Under the pieces are notes generated by a model. The model saw only the letters and a program-made list of their open reading frames with translations. It was not told the origin of the DNA and did not search any database. A DNA stretch of 64,000 nucleotides from Cryobacterium tepidiphilum. GTDB taxonomy: Bacteria; Actinomycetota; Actinomycetes; Actinomycetales; Microbacteriaceae. The stretch covers positions 1 to 64,000 of the forward strand of contig NZ_RDSR01000013.1 of the NCBI RefSeq assembly GCF_003716325.1, written 5' to 3'. How positions within the stretch are numbered: the stretch's first letter is position 1; every line of letters begins with the position of its first letter. The translations under genes and the position numbers were made by a program. Shown here piece by piece: positions 17,776-29,212 of the stretch.

Positions 17776-18912
17776 GTGAAGACACGTAAGGTCCTCACGG
17801 GCATCGCTGCCCTCGGACTCGCACTTTCACTCGCAGCGTGCGCCGGAGGCGGCGGCCGCGGCGGAGCCGGAGGCGGCGACAGCACGGATGCGGCCGGCGC
17901 CAACAAGGGCGCGCTCGTCGGCGTGGCCATGCCGACCAAGACGTCGGAACGCTGGATCAAGGACGGCGACGCGGTCAAGGCGTCCCTCGAGAAGCTCGGC
18001 TACAAGGTCGACCTTGAATACGGCGACGACAAGATCCCGCAGCAGGTGCAGCAGATCAGCAACATGCTGACCAAGGGCGCCAAGGTGCTCATCATCGCCT
18101 CGATCGACGGCACCGCGCTCAGCGACCAGCTCGACCAGGCTGCCGCAGCCGGCGTCAAGGTCATCGCGTACGACCGCCTGATCAACGGCAACAAGAATGT
18201 CGACTACTACACCACCTTCGACAACGAAGAGGTGGGCGTGCAGCAGGCGACGAGCCTGCTGACCGGCCTCGGCATCCTCGACAAGGACGGCAAGGACACC
18301 GGCGAGAAGGGCCCCTTCAACGTCGAGCTGTTCGCCGGAAGCCCGGACGACAACAACGCCACGTTCTTCTACAACGGCGCGATGAAGACCCTCAAGCCCT
18401 ACATGGACAAGAAGATCATCAACGTCAAGAGCGGCCAGACCGGCTTCACCCAGATCGCCACGCTGCGTTGGGACCCGGCAACCGCCCAGAAGCGCATGCA
18501 GAACCTCATCGCCAGCACGTACTCCGATGGCAGCAAGGTTGATGGCGTGCTCTCCCCGTACGACGGCCTGTCGATCGGCATCATCTCGGCGCTGACCAGC
18601 TCCGGCTACAAGACCGACGCCCTGCCCATCATCACGGGCCAGGACGCGGAGCAGGCGTCGGTCAAGTCGATCATCGCCGGCCAGCAGTACTCGACCATCT
18701 ACAAGGACACGCGCCTGCTCGGCGACGAAGCCGTGAAGATGGCCGACGACCTGCTGAACGGCCGGGAGCCCGAGGTCAACGACACCACGAGCTACAACAA
18801 CAAGGTCAAGGTCGTCCCGACCTTCCTGTTCCCGCCGACGGTCGTCACCAAGGACAACTACAAGGAAGTCCTGGTCGACAGCGGCTACTACACCGAGGCC
18901 GACCTCAAGTAG
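17776..18912 (+). CDS. Multiple-sugar binding lipoprotein (ChvE-like)
   Basis: 378-aa lipoprotein of the ribose/galactose-type binding fold. The signal peptide ends in LAAC with the lipidated Cys at 22, followed by a Gly-rich tether. It resembles ChvE/MmsE proteins that bind arabinose, galactose, glucose or xylose: [16 protein letters not shown] at the N-lobe, [16 protein letters not shown], and [14 protein letters not shown]. The GTG at 17776 is preferred over the ATG at 17761 because AAAGGAA (17764-17770) is well placed. A 14-bp hairpin (18929-18960) separates it from the ATPase gene and could keep binding-protein mRNA in excess. L-arabinose is the likely ligand from context. Confidence 0.9.
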   Translation: MKTRKVLTGIAALGLALSLAACAGGGGRGGAGGGDSTDAAGANKGALVGVAMPTKTSERWIKDGDAVKASLEKLGYKVDLEYGDDKIPQQVQQISNMLTKGAKVLIIASIDGTALSDQLDQAAAAGVKVIAYDRLINGNKNVDYYTTFDNEEVGVQQATSLLTGLGILDKDGKDTGEKGPFNVELFAGSPDDNNATFFYNGAMKTLKPYMDKKIINVKSGQTGFTQIATLRWDPATAQKRMQNLIASTYSDGSKVDGVLSPYDGLSIGIISALTSSGYKTDALPIITGQDAEQASVKSIIAGQQYSTIYKDTRLLGDEAVKMADDLLNGREPEVNDTTSYNNKVKVVPTFLFPPTVVTKDNYKEVLVDSGYYTEADLK

Positions 18913-18928
18913 GTTCCTCCCCTCACCC

Positions 18929-18960
18929 GGCAGTGGCGGCGGCCAACCGCCGCCACTGCC
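18929..18960 (+). terminator. Intra-operon hairpin between binding protein and ATPase
   Basis: GGCAGTGGCGGCGG (18929-18942) pairs perfectly with CCGCCGCCACTGCC (18947-18960) around CCAA. There is no T run. Its place fits a partial terminator or 3'-end protector that raises binding-protein yield over the membrane parts. Confidence 0.65.
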
Positions 18961-18991
18961 ACCACCCTCACCGCACGGAAGAAGAAGCTCG

Positions 18992-20529
<1,538 letters not shown>

Positions 20530-20533
<4 letters not shown>

Positions 20534-21711
20534 GCGCGTTCGGATCCGCACTTAATTACCTCGCCGGCCAGCTGCGCCAGATCGGCCTGTTCATCGCGCT
20601 GATCGCGATCATCATCTTCTTCCAGGTGGCGACCGACGGCATCACGCTGAAACCGATCAACGTCTCGAACCTGATCGTGCAGAACAGCTACATCCTGATC
20701 CTGGCCGTCGGCATGGTCATGGTGATCATCGCCGGCCACATCGACCTCTCGGTCGGCTCGGTGGTCGCCTTCGTCGGCGCCATGTCGGGCGTCATGATCA
20801 CCCAGTGGAACATCCCGTGGTGGGTCGCCATCATCCTCTGCCTGATCCTCGGAGCCCTGGTGGGCATGTGGCAGGGGTTCTGGATCGCCTACTTCGGCAT
20901 ACCGGCGTTCATCGTGACACTCGCCGGCATGCTCACGTTCCGCGGCCTGACGCAGATCACGCTGCAGAACCAGCAGATCTCGCCGTTCCCCACGGAGTTC
21001 CGCGCACTCGGCAGCGGCTTCCTGCCCGACCTCGGGGGCGGCACGAGCTTCCTCGAGCCGCTCACGGTCGCCCTCGGCGTGCTCGCGACGCTGCTGCTGG
21101 TCGCCCAGGCCGTGCGCTCCCGCGTCGCGCGCAAGAAGTACAACGTCGAGGACGAGCCGCTGTCGTGGTTCCTCATCAAGCTGGTGTTCACTGCCGCTCT
21201 GATCCTCCTCATCACGTACCTGCTGGCCAGCTACCGTGGCACGCCGATCGTCCTGATCGTGCTCGGGGTGCTGACGGTCGCGTACTCGGCGGTCATGGCG
21301 CGGAGCGTGTTCGGGCGCCACGTCTACGCGCTGGGCGGCAACCTCAACGCCGCCGCCCTCTCCGGCGTCAAGACGAAGCGCGTCACGTTCCAGCTGTTCG
21401 TGAACATGGGCGTCATCTCGGCGCTGGCCGGCCTGGTCTTCACGGCCCAGCTGAACCTCGCCAACCCGAAGGCCGGTGACGGCTTCGAACTCGACGCCAT
21501 CGCCGCCGTCTTCATCGGTGGCGCCGCGGTGACCGGCGGCATCGGCACCGTGACCGGCGCCATCATCGGTGGTCTCATCATCGGCATCCTGAACAACGGC
21601 ATGTCGATCCTCGGTGTCGGCACCGAGTATCAGCAGCTCATCAAGGGCCTGGTGCTGCTCGCGGCGGTTGCGTTCGACGTCTACAACAAGCGCCGTTCCG
21701 GCGGTCGCTGA
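20530..21711 (+). CDS. Sugar ABC importer permease (GguB/MmsB-like)
   Basis: 393-aa permease with ten or so hydrophobic segments. It belongs to the branched-chain amino acid/ribose permease superfamily, with [17 protein letters not shown] after the second helix and [28 protein letters not shown] near the end. It carries the extra central segment (about 195-235) that distinguishes GguB/XylH from RbsC. Overlap with the ATPase gene (ATGA) shows coupling. A 17-bp terminator hairpin (21730-21766) closes the operon. Confidence 0.93.
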
Positions 21712-21729
21712 GCCGCGCATCCGTTGCCC

Positions 21730-21766
21730 AGAAGGGGCCTCGCGTCGTCGACGCGGGGCCCCTTCT
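21730..21766 (+). terminator. Terminator of the arabinose operon
   Basis: A 17-bp stem with one G-T pair (arms 21730-21746 and 21750-21766) and a 3-nt loop follows the permease stop by 19 bp. The arms read AGAAGGGGCC and GGCCCCTTCT at the base. Confidence 0.8.
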
Positions 21767-21810
21767 GCGTGCCCCGCCCCGTCGCATCCGTCGGAGGGCT
21801 CGCGGCGGTG

Positions 21811-21856
21811 GTTCAGGAAGCCGGCGGTGCGCACAACGCCCGCCGCCTTCCTGAAC
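21811..21856. repeat. Dispersed hairpin repeat, best copy
   Basis: GTTCAGGAAGCCGGCGG (21811-21827) faces its complement at 21840-21856 with one mismatch in 17. The hairpin and the following AGCCGCAACG are shared with the repeats at 24-229. It is a member of an intergenic palindromic family. Confidence 0.75.
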
Positions 21857-21910
21857 GCCAGCCGCAACGTGCCCAGCCACCGCTAAGGCTCGGCGGGCTG
21901 CTCGGCGCGT

Positions 21911-21955
21911 GTTCACGAAACGGGCGGGTTTCGGGGCGCCCGCCCTCTTCCCGAA
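21911..21955. repeat. Dispersed hairpin repeat, diverged copy
   Basis: GTTCACGAAACGGGCGGG faces CCCGCCCTCTTCCCGAA with about 13 of 17 positions paired. It has the same outline as the copy 100 bp upstream. Next to it lies AGCGGATGC, as at other copies. Confidence 0.5.
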
Positions 21956-22052
21956 GGCCAGCCCGGGCCTCCCCAGCGGATGCTGGTGGCAGGTTCTCCC
22001 CAATTTCGCGGCGCCGGTGCATCCGTGCCGGCGCACCCGCGAGAGTGGCGGC

Positions 22053-23054
22053 ATGGACGAAGACGTGGTGACCCAGTTGAGTTTGCGGCACGGCGGGCTG
22101 ATACCCGCTCGTGACCTGCTTGAACGAGGCATCAACGCCCACGCCGCGCGAAGACTCGTTGAGCGTGGAGTACTTGTGCGCATCCGCCGTGGCGTCTATG
22201 CGGACGCATCAGGGTGGCCGCACGGCACAGCCAAGCAGGCAGAGGTGAATCACCGGTTGCTCGTGCGTGCGGTGGCGCGCTGCGCGGAACGCCCGATGCT
22301 CGTGTCGCACATGTCGGCGGCGGCTCTCCACGGGCTGCCGGTGATCGGGGGCTGGCCCGAGACGGTGCATGTGATCACAGCGGATGCGACCGGCGGGAGC
22401 ACATCGCGCTACATCACCAGTCATCGCGGCGTGGCTCCGCCCCAACCCGTGCAGATCGGCGAGCTTGCAGTGACGTCGCTGGAGCGCACCCTGGTCGACG
22501 TGGCAACGACCAGCAGCTTTCTCGCCGCGGTGACGATGATCGACCACGCCCTGCGCGTCGAGAGTGAGCGCGTGGAGGCTGCGGCGCGGCGGGGTCTTCA
22601 GCTGGTGCCGCGGTTGACGCGGGGGAGCCTGCTCAACGAGCTGGCGGCGGTCGACCCGCGCAGGGGCCGGAAGCAGGCGGAGCGCGCGATCGCGTTCGCG
22701 AACCCGCTGGCCGCGAACCCGGGGGAGTCGCTCAGCCGCGTGCGCATCTTCGAGCTCGGCTTCGAGGTTCCCGAACTCCAGGTCTCGTTTCCCAACATCG
22801 AGGGCCACGACTACTGGGTCGACTTCTATTGGCGCGGGATCCGCAAGATCGGTGAGTTCGACGGCATGGTCAAGTACACGCGCGGGGCGGTACTCGGCGA
22901 CCGGGACCCCGTCGACGTAGTCGTGGCCGAGAAACTGCGGGAGGACGCGCTGCGGCGCCGCGTCAACAGTTTCAGTCGCTGGATCTGGGACACGGCGATC
23001 TCGCCGCGGAAGTTCTACGACTTCCTCGTGGCGGAGGGCGTGCCTCGGGCGTGA
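22053..23054 (+). CDS. AbiEi-like protein with nuclease-like C-terminus
   Basis: 333-aa protein. The N-terminal part is a winged-helix of the AbiEi antitoxin type (GGLIPARDLLERGINAHAARRLVERGVLVRIRRGVYA, about 13-50), followed by the family's MSAAALHGLPV block. The C-terminal third has the layout of a PD-(D/E)XK/DUF559-like fold: DYWVDFYW, then GEFDGMVKY and VVAEKLREDALRR. No AbiEii-type toxin gene is beside it, so it is an orphan, as often seen in actinobacteria. The ATG at 22053 lies beyond the hairpin repeats; upstream starts would read through them. Its role is unknown, and a regulator or stand-alone defence protein is possible. Confidence 0.75.
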   Translation: MDEDVVTQLSLRHGGLIPARDLLERGINAHAARRLVERGVLVRIRRGVYADASGWPHGTAKQAEVNHRLLVRAVARCAERPMLVSHMSAAALHGLPVIGGWPETVHVITADATGGSTSRYITSHRGVAPPQPVQIGELAVTSLERTLVDVATTSSFLAAVTMIDHALRVESERVEAAARRGLQLVPRLTRGSLLNELAAVDPRRGRKQAERAIAFANPLAANPGESLSRVRIFELGFEVPELQVSFPNIEGHDYWVDFYWRGIRKIGEFDGMVKYTRGAVLGDRDPVDVVVAEKLREDALRRRVNSFSRWIWDTAISPRKFYDFLVAEGVPRA

Positions 23055-23064
23055 CGTGACTGGG

Positions 23065-23142
23065 GGTGGCGGGGCGTGGCTGGCGTGGCGGGGCGTGGCT
23101 GGGGCGTGGGCTGGCGTGGGTGGCGTGGCTGGGCAGCGGATG
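23065..23142. repeat. GC-rich short tandem repeat (GGCGTGGCT-type)
   Basis: About seven imperfect units of GGCGTGGCTG or GGGGCGTGGCT follow directly after the AbiEi-like gene. One strand is almost all G and T. The units are too irregular and short for a CRISPR array. Confidence 0.6.
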
Positions 23143-23151
23143 TCACGGCGC

Positions 23152-23201
23152 GGGTTGTGGAAGGGGGCGCGTGCTTGGGCAGGCGCCGCCTTCTCAAACC
23201 C
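23152..23201. repeat. Dispersed hairpin repeat, third region
   Basis: GGGTTGTGGAAGGGGGCGC (23152-23170) faces GCGCCGCCTTCTCAAACCC (23183-23201) with 15 of 19 positions paired. The core GGAAG/CTTC and spacing match the other copies. CAGCGGATG precedes it. The rest of 23202-23400 shows no clear feature. Confidence 0.55.
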
Positions 23202-23443
23202 ACGCCGGCGCGCCAGGGGTGTGGTGCGGCGCTCGAGTGCATGCTCGCGGTGGAGTGGGGACCGTCGGTGGGTGGTGCGAGACTCGCACCGCGACCGCGA
23301 CCACGGTCGCCACAACGGCCACGGCCGCGAGCGCGAGCGAGGGCAGACGGGTGGCCCGCGCACGGGGGTGAAGAGGAGGCGAGGGGATGTACCGGCCGAA
23401 ACAGGGCGGATTCCACAGGGGTGGAAAGTGAAGAATCGGCTCC

Positions 23444-23452
23444 TGTGGATAA
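23444..23452 (-). promoter_or_regulatory. DnaA box
   Basis: TGTGGATAA on the plus strand is a perfect TTATCCACA box on the minus strand, 49 bp upstream of the nrd -35. A weaker box (TTGTGCACC on the minus strand, 23510-23518) lies between the -35 and -10 of the nrd promoter. DnaA control of nrd genes is known in other bacteria; here it is inference. Confidence 0.55.
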
Positions 23453-23500
23453 CTGACGTCGCATCCGCGGAAAACGGCCCGAAAGGGGGCGGTTGAGCTG

Positions 23501-23528
23501 TTGACAACCGGTGCACAACCTGTATAAA
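23501..23528 (+). promoter_or_regulatory. nrdHIEF promoter
   Basis: A perfect -35 TTGACA (23501-23506) and a near-perfect -10 TATAAA (23523-23528) are 16 bp apart. The start point would fall close to 23535, just before two NrdR boxes. Confidence 0.8.
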
Positions 23529-23543
23529 ACTACATTTATGTAA

Positions 23544-23591
23544 TTACTTCATGTAGTGGCTGTTCCTTTGGGGTGGCACTAGATGTAGTAT
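23544..23591 (+). promoter_or_regulatory. Paired NrdR boxes
   Basis: TTACTTCATGTAGTGG (23544-23559) and GCACTAGATGTAGTAT (23576-23591) both fit the NrdR consensus (ACACWATATATWGTGT). Their starts are 32 bp apart, three helical turns, which is the spacing normally needed for NrdR repression. They lie just after the nrd promoter. Confidence 0.75.
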
Positions 23592-23687
23592 TGAAACACG
23601 GGATAACCACGAGGGCAGCACCTCGATTCCGCTCCACTTTTGAACCACGTTTCGGCCCGGGGGGCCGAGGAATGAGAAGGGCCAACG

Positions 23688-23921
23688 ATGGCAATCACGG
23701 TCTACACCAAGCCTTCCTGCGTGCAATGCACGGCGACTTACCGCGCACTGGACAACAAAGGCATCGAGTACAACGTGCTCGACCTGTCTGCCGACGAGAC
23801 GGCGCTCGAAACGGTGAAGGCCCTCGGTTACCTGCAGGCGCCCGTCGTCATCACTGACGAGGACCACTGGTCGGGTTTCCGCCCCGACAAGATCCAGGAA
23901 CTCGCCGACCGCGTAGGCTGA
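23688..23921 (+). CDS. nrdH: Glutaredoxin-like protein NrdH
   Basis: 77-aa redoxin that reduces the class Ib ribonucleotide reductase. The active-site CVQC is at residues 11-14, and WSGFRPDKI (about 61-69), typical of NrdH, follows the cis-Pro region APVVI. It accepts electrons from thioredoxin reductase rather than glutathione. It is the first gene of nrdHIEF, behind an NrdR-controlled promoter. Confidence 0.96.
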   Translation: MAITVYTKPSCVQCTATYRALDNKGIEYNVLDLSADETALETVKALGYLQAPVVITDEDHWSGFRPDKIQELADRVG

Positions 23922-23960
23922 CCCGCCTCCCGCGACCTCGACCGGCGAAGGAGGTGCCTC

Positions 23961-24365
23961 ATGGCTGGGCTCGTGTATTTCTCCAGCATCTCGGGCAACA
24001 CCCGTCGCTTCGTTGAGAAGCTCGGGAAGCCGGCGGTGCGGATCCCGCTCCACGCGAAGGAGCCGTCGCTCCGCATCGAGGAGCCGTACGTGCTCGTTGT
24101 TCCCACCTACGGTGGGGGCGACGGCAAGGGTGCGGTGCCTAAACAGGTGATCCGCTTTCTCAACGACGAGAGCAACCGATCCCTGATCCGCGGCGTCATC
24201 GGCGCCGGCAACACCAACTTCGGCGAGGCGTACTGCCTGGCCGGAGACATCATCGCGGCCAAATGCGACGTGCCGCACCTCTATCGATTTGAAGTATTCG
24301 GAACACCGGATGATGTGCGCATCGTTCACGACGGATTGGAATCATTTTGGAAGCAACAGCGGTGA
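23961..24365 (+). CDS. nrdI: NrdI flavodoxin-like protein
   Basis: 134-aa flavoprotein that supplies the oxidant for assembly of the dimanganese-tyrosyl radical cofactor in NrdF. The FMN phosphate loop is [14 protein letters not shown] (about 8-21), [13 protein letters not shown] forms the second flavin loop, and [16 protein letters not shown] is strongly conserved. GAAGGAGGTG precedes the ATG. The last codons overlap the likely start of nrdE. Confidence 0.96.
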   Translation: MAGLVYFSSISGNTRRFVEKLGKPAVRIPLHAKEPSLRIEEPYVLVVPTYGGGDGKGAVPKQVIRFLNDESNRSLIRGVIGAGNTNFGEAYCLAGDIIAAKCDVPHLYRFEVFGTPDDVRIVHDGLESFWKQQR

Positions 24366-26503
24366 AGACGTCCGTGATCGACGCGCCGACCGTGGGAATG
24401 GACTACCACTCCCTCAACGCCATGCTCAACCTCTATGGAGCGAACGGCGAGATCCAGTTCGACAAGGACCGTGAGGCAGCACGGGAATACTTCCTGCAGC
24501 ACGTCAACCAGAACACCGTGTTCTTCCACAGCCTGAAGGAACGCCTCGACTACCTGGTCGAGAAGCAGTACTACGAGAAGGCCGTTCTCGACAAGTACTC
24601 GTTCGAGTTCATCACCACGCTCAACGACCTGGCGTACTCCAAGAAGTTCCGCTTCCAGACATTCCTCGGCGCGTTCAAGTACTACACCTCCTACACGCTG
24701 AAGACCTTCGACGGCAAGCGCTACCTCGAGCGCTTCGAGGACCGCGTGGTGATGACGGCGCTCGGGCTTGCCGACGGCGACGAGGCCCTGGCCATCAGCC
24801 TGGTCGAGGAGATCATCGCCGGCCGCTTCCAGCCGGCCACCCCGACGTTCCTCAACACCGGCAAGGCCCAGCGCGGCGAGCTCGTCTCCTGCTTCCTGCT
24901 GCGCATCGAAGACAACATGGAGTCCATCTCCCGCGGCATCAACTCGTCGCTGCAGCTCTCCAAGCGCGGCGGCGGCGTCGCCCTGCTGCTCTCCAACATC
25001 CGTGAGGCCGGCGCACCGATCAAGCAGATCGAGAACCAGTCCAGCGGCATCATCCCCGTGATGAAGCTTCTCGAAGACTCCTTCAGCTACGCCAACCAGC
25101 TGGGCGCACGTCAGGGCGCCGGCGCCGTGTACCTGCACGCGCACCACCCCGACATCATGCGTTTCCTCGACACCAAGCGTGAGAACGCCGACGAGAAGAT
25201 CCGCATCAAGACGCTGTCGCTCGGCGTCGTCGTTCCCGACATCACCTTCGAGCTCGCCAAGAAGGACGAGGACATGTACCTGTTCTCGCCCTACGACGTG
25301 GAGCGCGTCTACGGTGTGCCCTTCGCCGACATCTCCGTCAGCGAGAAGTACCAGGAGATGGTCGACGACCCCCGCATCAAGAAGTCCAAGATGAAGGCGC
25401 GGGAATTCTTCCAGACGATCGCCGAGATCCAGTTCGAGTCCGGCTACCCGTACATCATGTTCGAAGACACCGTGAACCGGGCCAACCCCATCCAGGGCCG
25501 GATCAACATGTCGAACCTGTGCTCGGAGATCCTGCAGGTCAACACGCCAACGACCTACAACGAGGACCTCTCCTACGACACCATCGGCAAGGACATCTCC
25601 TGCAACCTCGGCTCGATGAACATCGCGCTGGCGATGGACTCTCCCGACTTCGGCCTGACGGTCGAGACGGCCATTCGCGGACTGAACGCGGTCTCTGAGC
25701 AGAGCCACATCTCATCCGTTCGCTCGATCGAAGACGGCAACGACAAGTCGCACGCCATCGGCCTCGGGCAGATGAACCTGCACGGCTACCTCGCCCGCGA
25801 GCGCGTCTTCTACGGCAGCGACGAGGGCATCGACTTCACGAACATCTACTTCTACACGGTGCTGTTCCACGCGCTGCGCGCCTCGAACAAGCTCGCCATC
25901 GAACGCGGTCACGCCTTCGACGGGTTCGAGAACTCGACGTATGCGTCGGGCACGTTCTTCGACAAGTACACCGACCAGGTGTGGCAGCCGACGACGGAGC
26001 GCGGCGCAGAGCTGTTCGCGAAGTCCGCCGTCGCGATCCCGACGCAGGCGGACTGGGCCGAGCTCAAGGCATCCGTCATGAAGCACGGCATCTACAACCA
26101 GAACCTGCAGGCGGTGCCGCCGACCGGGTCGATCTCGTACATCAACAACTCGACAGCGTCGATCCACCCGATCGCGTCGAAGATCGAGATCCGCAAGGAA
26201 GGCAAGCTCGGACGCGTCTACTTCCCGGCGCCGTTCATGACGAACGACAACCTGGAGTTCTACCAGGACGCCTACGAGATAGGCGCCGAGAAGATCATCG
26301 ACACCTACGCCGCTGCCACCCAGCACGTGGACCAGGGCCTGTCGCTGACGCTGTTCTTCAAGGACACCGCCACCACGCGCGACATCAACAAGGCGCAGAT
26401 CTACGCGTGGCGCAAGGGCATCAAGACGATCTACTACATCCGTCTTCGGCAGATGGCTCTCGAGGGCACGGAGCTCGAGATGTGCGTCTCCTGCGCCCTG
26501 TGA
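24362..26503 (+). CDS. nrdE: Class Ib ribonucleotide reductase, large subunit
   Basis: 713-aa catalytic subunit converting ribonucleoside diphosphates to deoxy forms. The active-site cysteines are visible in ELVSCFLL (redox Cys), [10 protein letters not shown] (thiyl-radical Cys) and the C-terminal shuttle CVSC four residues from the end region. [19 protein letters not shown] is the substrate phosphate region. There is no N-terminal ATP-cone, as expected for class Ib. I choose GTG 24362, which overlaps the nrdI stop as GTGA; the TTG at 24347 would add five residues and cannot be excluded. Confidence 0.95.
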   Translation: MKTSVIDAPTVGMDYHSLNAMLNLYGANGEIQFDKDREAAREYFLQHVNQNTVFFHSLKERLDYLVEKQYYEKAVLDKYSFEFITTLNDLAYSKKFRFQTFLGAFKYYTSYTLKTFDGKRYLERFEDRVVMTALGLADGDEALAISLVEEIIAGRFQPATPTFLNTGKAQRGELVSCFLLRIEDNMESISRGINSSLQLSKRGGGVALLLSNIREAGAPIKQIENQSSGIIPVMKLLEDSFSYANQLGARQGAGAVYLHAHHPDIMRFLDTKRENADEKIRIKTLSLGVVVPDITFELAKKDEDMYLFSPYDVERVYGVPFADISVSEKYQEMVDDPRIKKSKMKAREFFQTIAEIQFESGYPYIMFEDTVNRANPIQGRINMSNLCSEILQVNTPTTYNEDLSYDTIGKDISCNLGSMNIALAMDSPDFGLTVETAIRGLNAVSEQSHISSVRSIEDGNDKSHAIGLGQMNLHGYLARERVFYGSDEGIDFTNIYFYTVLFHALRASNKLAIERGHAFDGFENSTYASGTFFDKYTDQVWQPTTERGAELFAKSAVAIPTQADWAELKASVMKHGIYNQNLQAVPPTGSISYINNSTASIHPIASKIEIRKEGKLGRVYFPAPFMTNDNLEFYQDAYEIGAEKIIDTYAAATQHVDQGLSLTLFFKDTATTRDINKAQIYAWRKGIKTIYYIRLRQMALEGTELEMCVSCAL

Positions 26504-26526
26504 CCCGTCGACCTCTCTAGCCGTAA

Positions 26527-27510
<984 letters not shown>

Positions 27511-27676
27511 CAGGACGTCTCAGCAGGGCGAGGCTTCTTGCCAGCGGCGAATGCATTGGCGGGTCTAGTTCCGCCCGCGGCCAGGGGATGCGTCCGCTTG
27601 CGCCTCCTAGCCCTATCGATCGCTATTTCCGAATCAACGTGGAGGAATCATCGAGCTCTTCAATCTCTTAAGTGAC

Positions 27677-28594
27677 TTGGAAAAGCGCACGCAGGCCAAG
27701 ATTGACACGGAACCAAAGGTCGTCCTGAAAGATGTTGACACGTTCGATGTCAATGATCTTGAGATCGGTCCGACCTGGCACAGATTGACGGACATCGTTG
27801 CTGTCGTCTTCGACTTGAAGTCATCCACCAACTTGGAGAAAGGACGCACGGCTGAAGGTACAGCGAGTATCTACGACGCCGGCATTGGCGGGGTTGTTCG
27901 TACGCTGAACGACTTCGGGGCGGATTTCGTTGACATCCAGGGGGACGGAGGATTCGGTCTTTTCTGGGGCCCACAGGCATATGTCAAAGCGATGTGTGCA
28001 GCAATCACAATCCACACGTTCAGCTCTAAGTTTGAGGCGCAGCTCGAAGCCAAATGGGACGAAGTTCCTGCGACCGGATTCAAGGTAGGTCTCTCAAGCG
28101 GGCCCGTAATGGTCAAGCGGGTAGGGCTTGAGCGGCACCTGGACATGCAGGAGCCTGTGTGGGCAGGCCGACCCGTCAATTATGCGGCGAAAGCGGCGCA
28201 GCAGGCGGACCCTGAGCGGATCTATGTGACAGGTTCAATTTGGGACCAGATCTCGCAGAACGACTACCTGGCATTTTCGTGCGGCTGCCGAGGCGGTCTG
28301 GCGAAGGAGGCACCTCCAGCTCTCCTCTGGAACCCGATTCGACTCGATAAAATTCCGGATGCGCAGAAGTTCGGGCTTTCGCTAGAAAGCAACTGGTGTG
28401 ACTTGCATGGTGAGCTCTTCTGCAACCAAATTCTCTCAGGGGCGACGCGGCGCACTGACATTCCGTTGGAGGCGCGGAATGCACGTGACTCGCTGACGGA
28501 GGGAACAGATTTCCAGGCCGCCGTGGCGGAACGAAGGGTCGAGCGGGAGCAACGATTCACAGAGCTAGTCGGGCTTCGTGAGCGGGCCCGATGA
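27677..28594 (+). CDS. Nucleotide cyclase of a Pycsar-type defence system (PycC)
   Basis: 305 aa from TTG 27677. The class III cyclase core has the first metal Asp in VVFDLKSSTNLE (Asp46) and the second in DIQGDGGFGLFWG (Asp90), followed by GFKVGLSSGPVMVKRVG and GRPVNYAAKAAQQAD. In the Pycsar family such cyclases sense phage infection and make cCMP or cUMP that opens a membrane effector. The next gene is that effector, overlapping by 4 bp. The cyclase gene is only about 50% GC in two lines counted, against about 67% in nrdF, suggesting transfer. The start is uncertain: the best ribosome site (GGAGG 27641-27645) stands before ATC codons at 27647/27650 that would add LFNLLSDL. cCMP versus cUMP cannot be read with confidence. 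Confidence 0.85.
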   Translation: MEKRTQAKIDTEPKVVLKDVDTFDVNDLEIGPTWHRLTDIVAVVFDLKSSTNLEKGRTAEGTASIYDAGIGGVVRTLNDFGADFVDIQGDGGFGLFWGPQAYVKAMCAAITIHTFSSKFEAQLEAKWDEVPATGFKVGLSSGPVMVKRVGLERHLDMQEPVWAGRPVNYAAKAAQQADPERIYVTGSIWDQISQNDYLAFSCGCRGGLAKEAPPALLWNPIRLDKIPDAQKFGLSLESNWCDLHGELFCNQILSGATRRTDIPLEARNARDSLTEGTDFQAAVAERRVEREQRFTELVGLRERAR

Positions 28595-29127
28595 GCCCCA
28601 GGAGGAAGCCACACGGTTCCCTCCTTGGTGAGGAGGACGTTGAAGACGTGCATGTGGTTACGGCGACAATGCTCGCGGAAGCCCGAGCCGAAGTGTCACA
28701 AGCGGACCAAAAGGCTTCCATGCTACTCGCCGCACTGGGCATCGGGTTTGGCCTTGTTCTGAGCGGCCAGCTCGCGGGCGACTGGAGCCCCGACAGCCTC
28801 AGCGCTCGCGGCGCGAGTGCTTGGTGGGTCGGGGCGGCGTTGGCAGTTGCCTCTGTGGCGATGGTCGCAATGGCGGTTTGGCCGCGCTTTCATGCTGCTG
28901 ATCTGAGCGGTGGTATCGCGTACTGGGGCCACGTCGCCAGTTACGGAAGCGTGCAGGAGTTCAGCGAGGCATTGGAGGGGAATGCGATGGCAGCCCCGGA
29001 TCGGACCGTCCATCAGCTTTGGCACCTTTCCCGGCTCGTGCGGCGAAAGTATGCGTGGATCCGACGGTCGATGTGTGTCGCCGGTGTTGCTGTCCTAATC
29101 ATCGGTGCGGCACTGTTCTTTGGGTAG
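28591..29127 (+). CDS. Pycsar transmembrane effector (PycTM)
   Basis: 178-aa membrane protein with the layout of the Pycsar effector domain (formerly DUF5706). A soluble helix leads into SQADQKASMLLAALGIGFGL (TM1, about 42-62), followed by TM2 (about 76-97). A cytoplasmic stretch contains AYWGHVASYGSVQEF and HQLWHLSRLVRRKYAWIR, and TM3 is at the C-terminus (about 160-177). In characterised members the cyclic pyrimidine binds the cytoplasmic part and the protein damages the membrane, halting phage growth. The start ATG lies in the stop of the cyclase gene, so both are made together. I infer defence from family and gene pairing; no activity is shown here. Confidence 0.85.
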   Translation: MSPRRKPHGSLLGEEDVEDVHVVTATMLAEARAEVSQADQKASMLLAALGIGFGLVLSGQLAGDWSPDSLSARGASAWWVGAALAVASVAMVAMAVWPRFHAADLSGGIAYWGHVASYGSVQEFSEALEGNAMAAPDRTVHQLWHLSRLVRRKYAWIRRSMCVAGVAVLIIGAALFFG

Positions 29128-29212
29128 TTTTGCTGTCGATGCCAGCAGAAGAGAGCGCGACAATTCTCACAGTTCCACTGATCGTGTCCAACCCTTCTGA
29201 GACGGCGGGGGC

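Noticed and set aside
23065..23142. Possible CRISPR-like repeat array
   Set aside because: Units are about 10 bp, irregular and without unique spacers; no cas genes are near.
28177..28653. Minus-strand frames within the Pycsar cassette
   Set aside because: They lack family motifs and overlap two well-supported genes on the plus strand.
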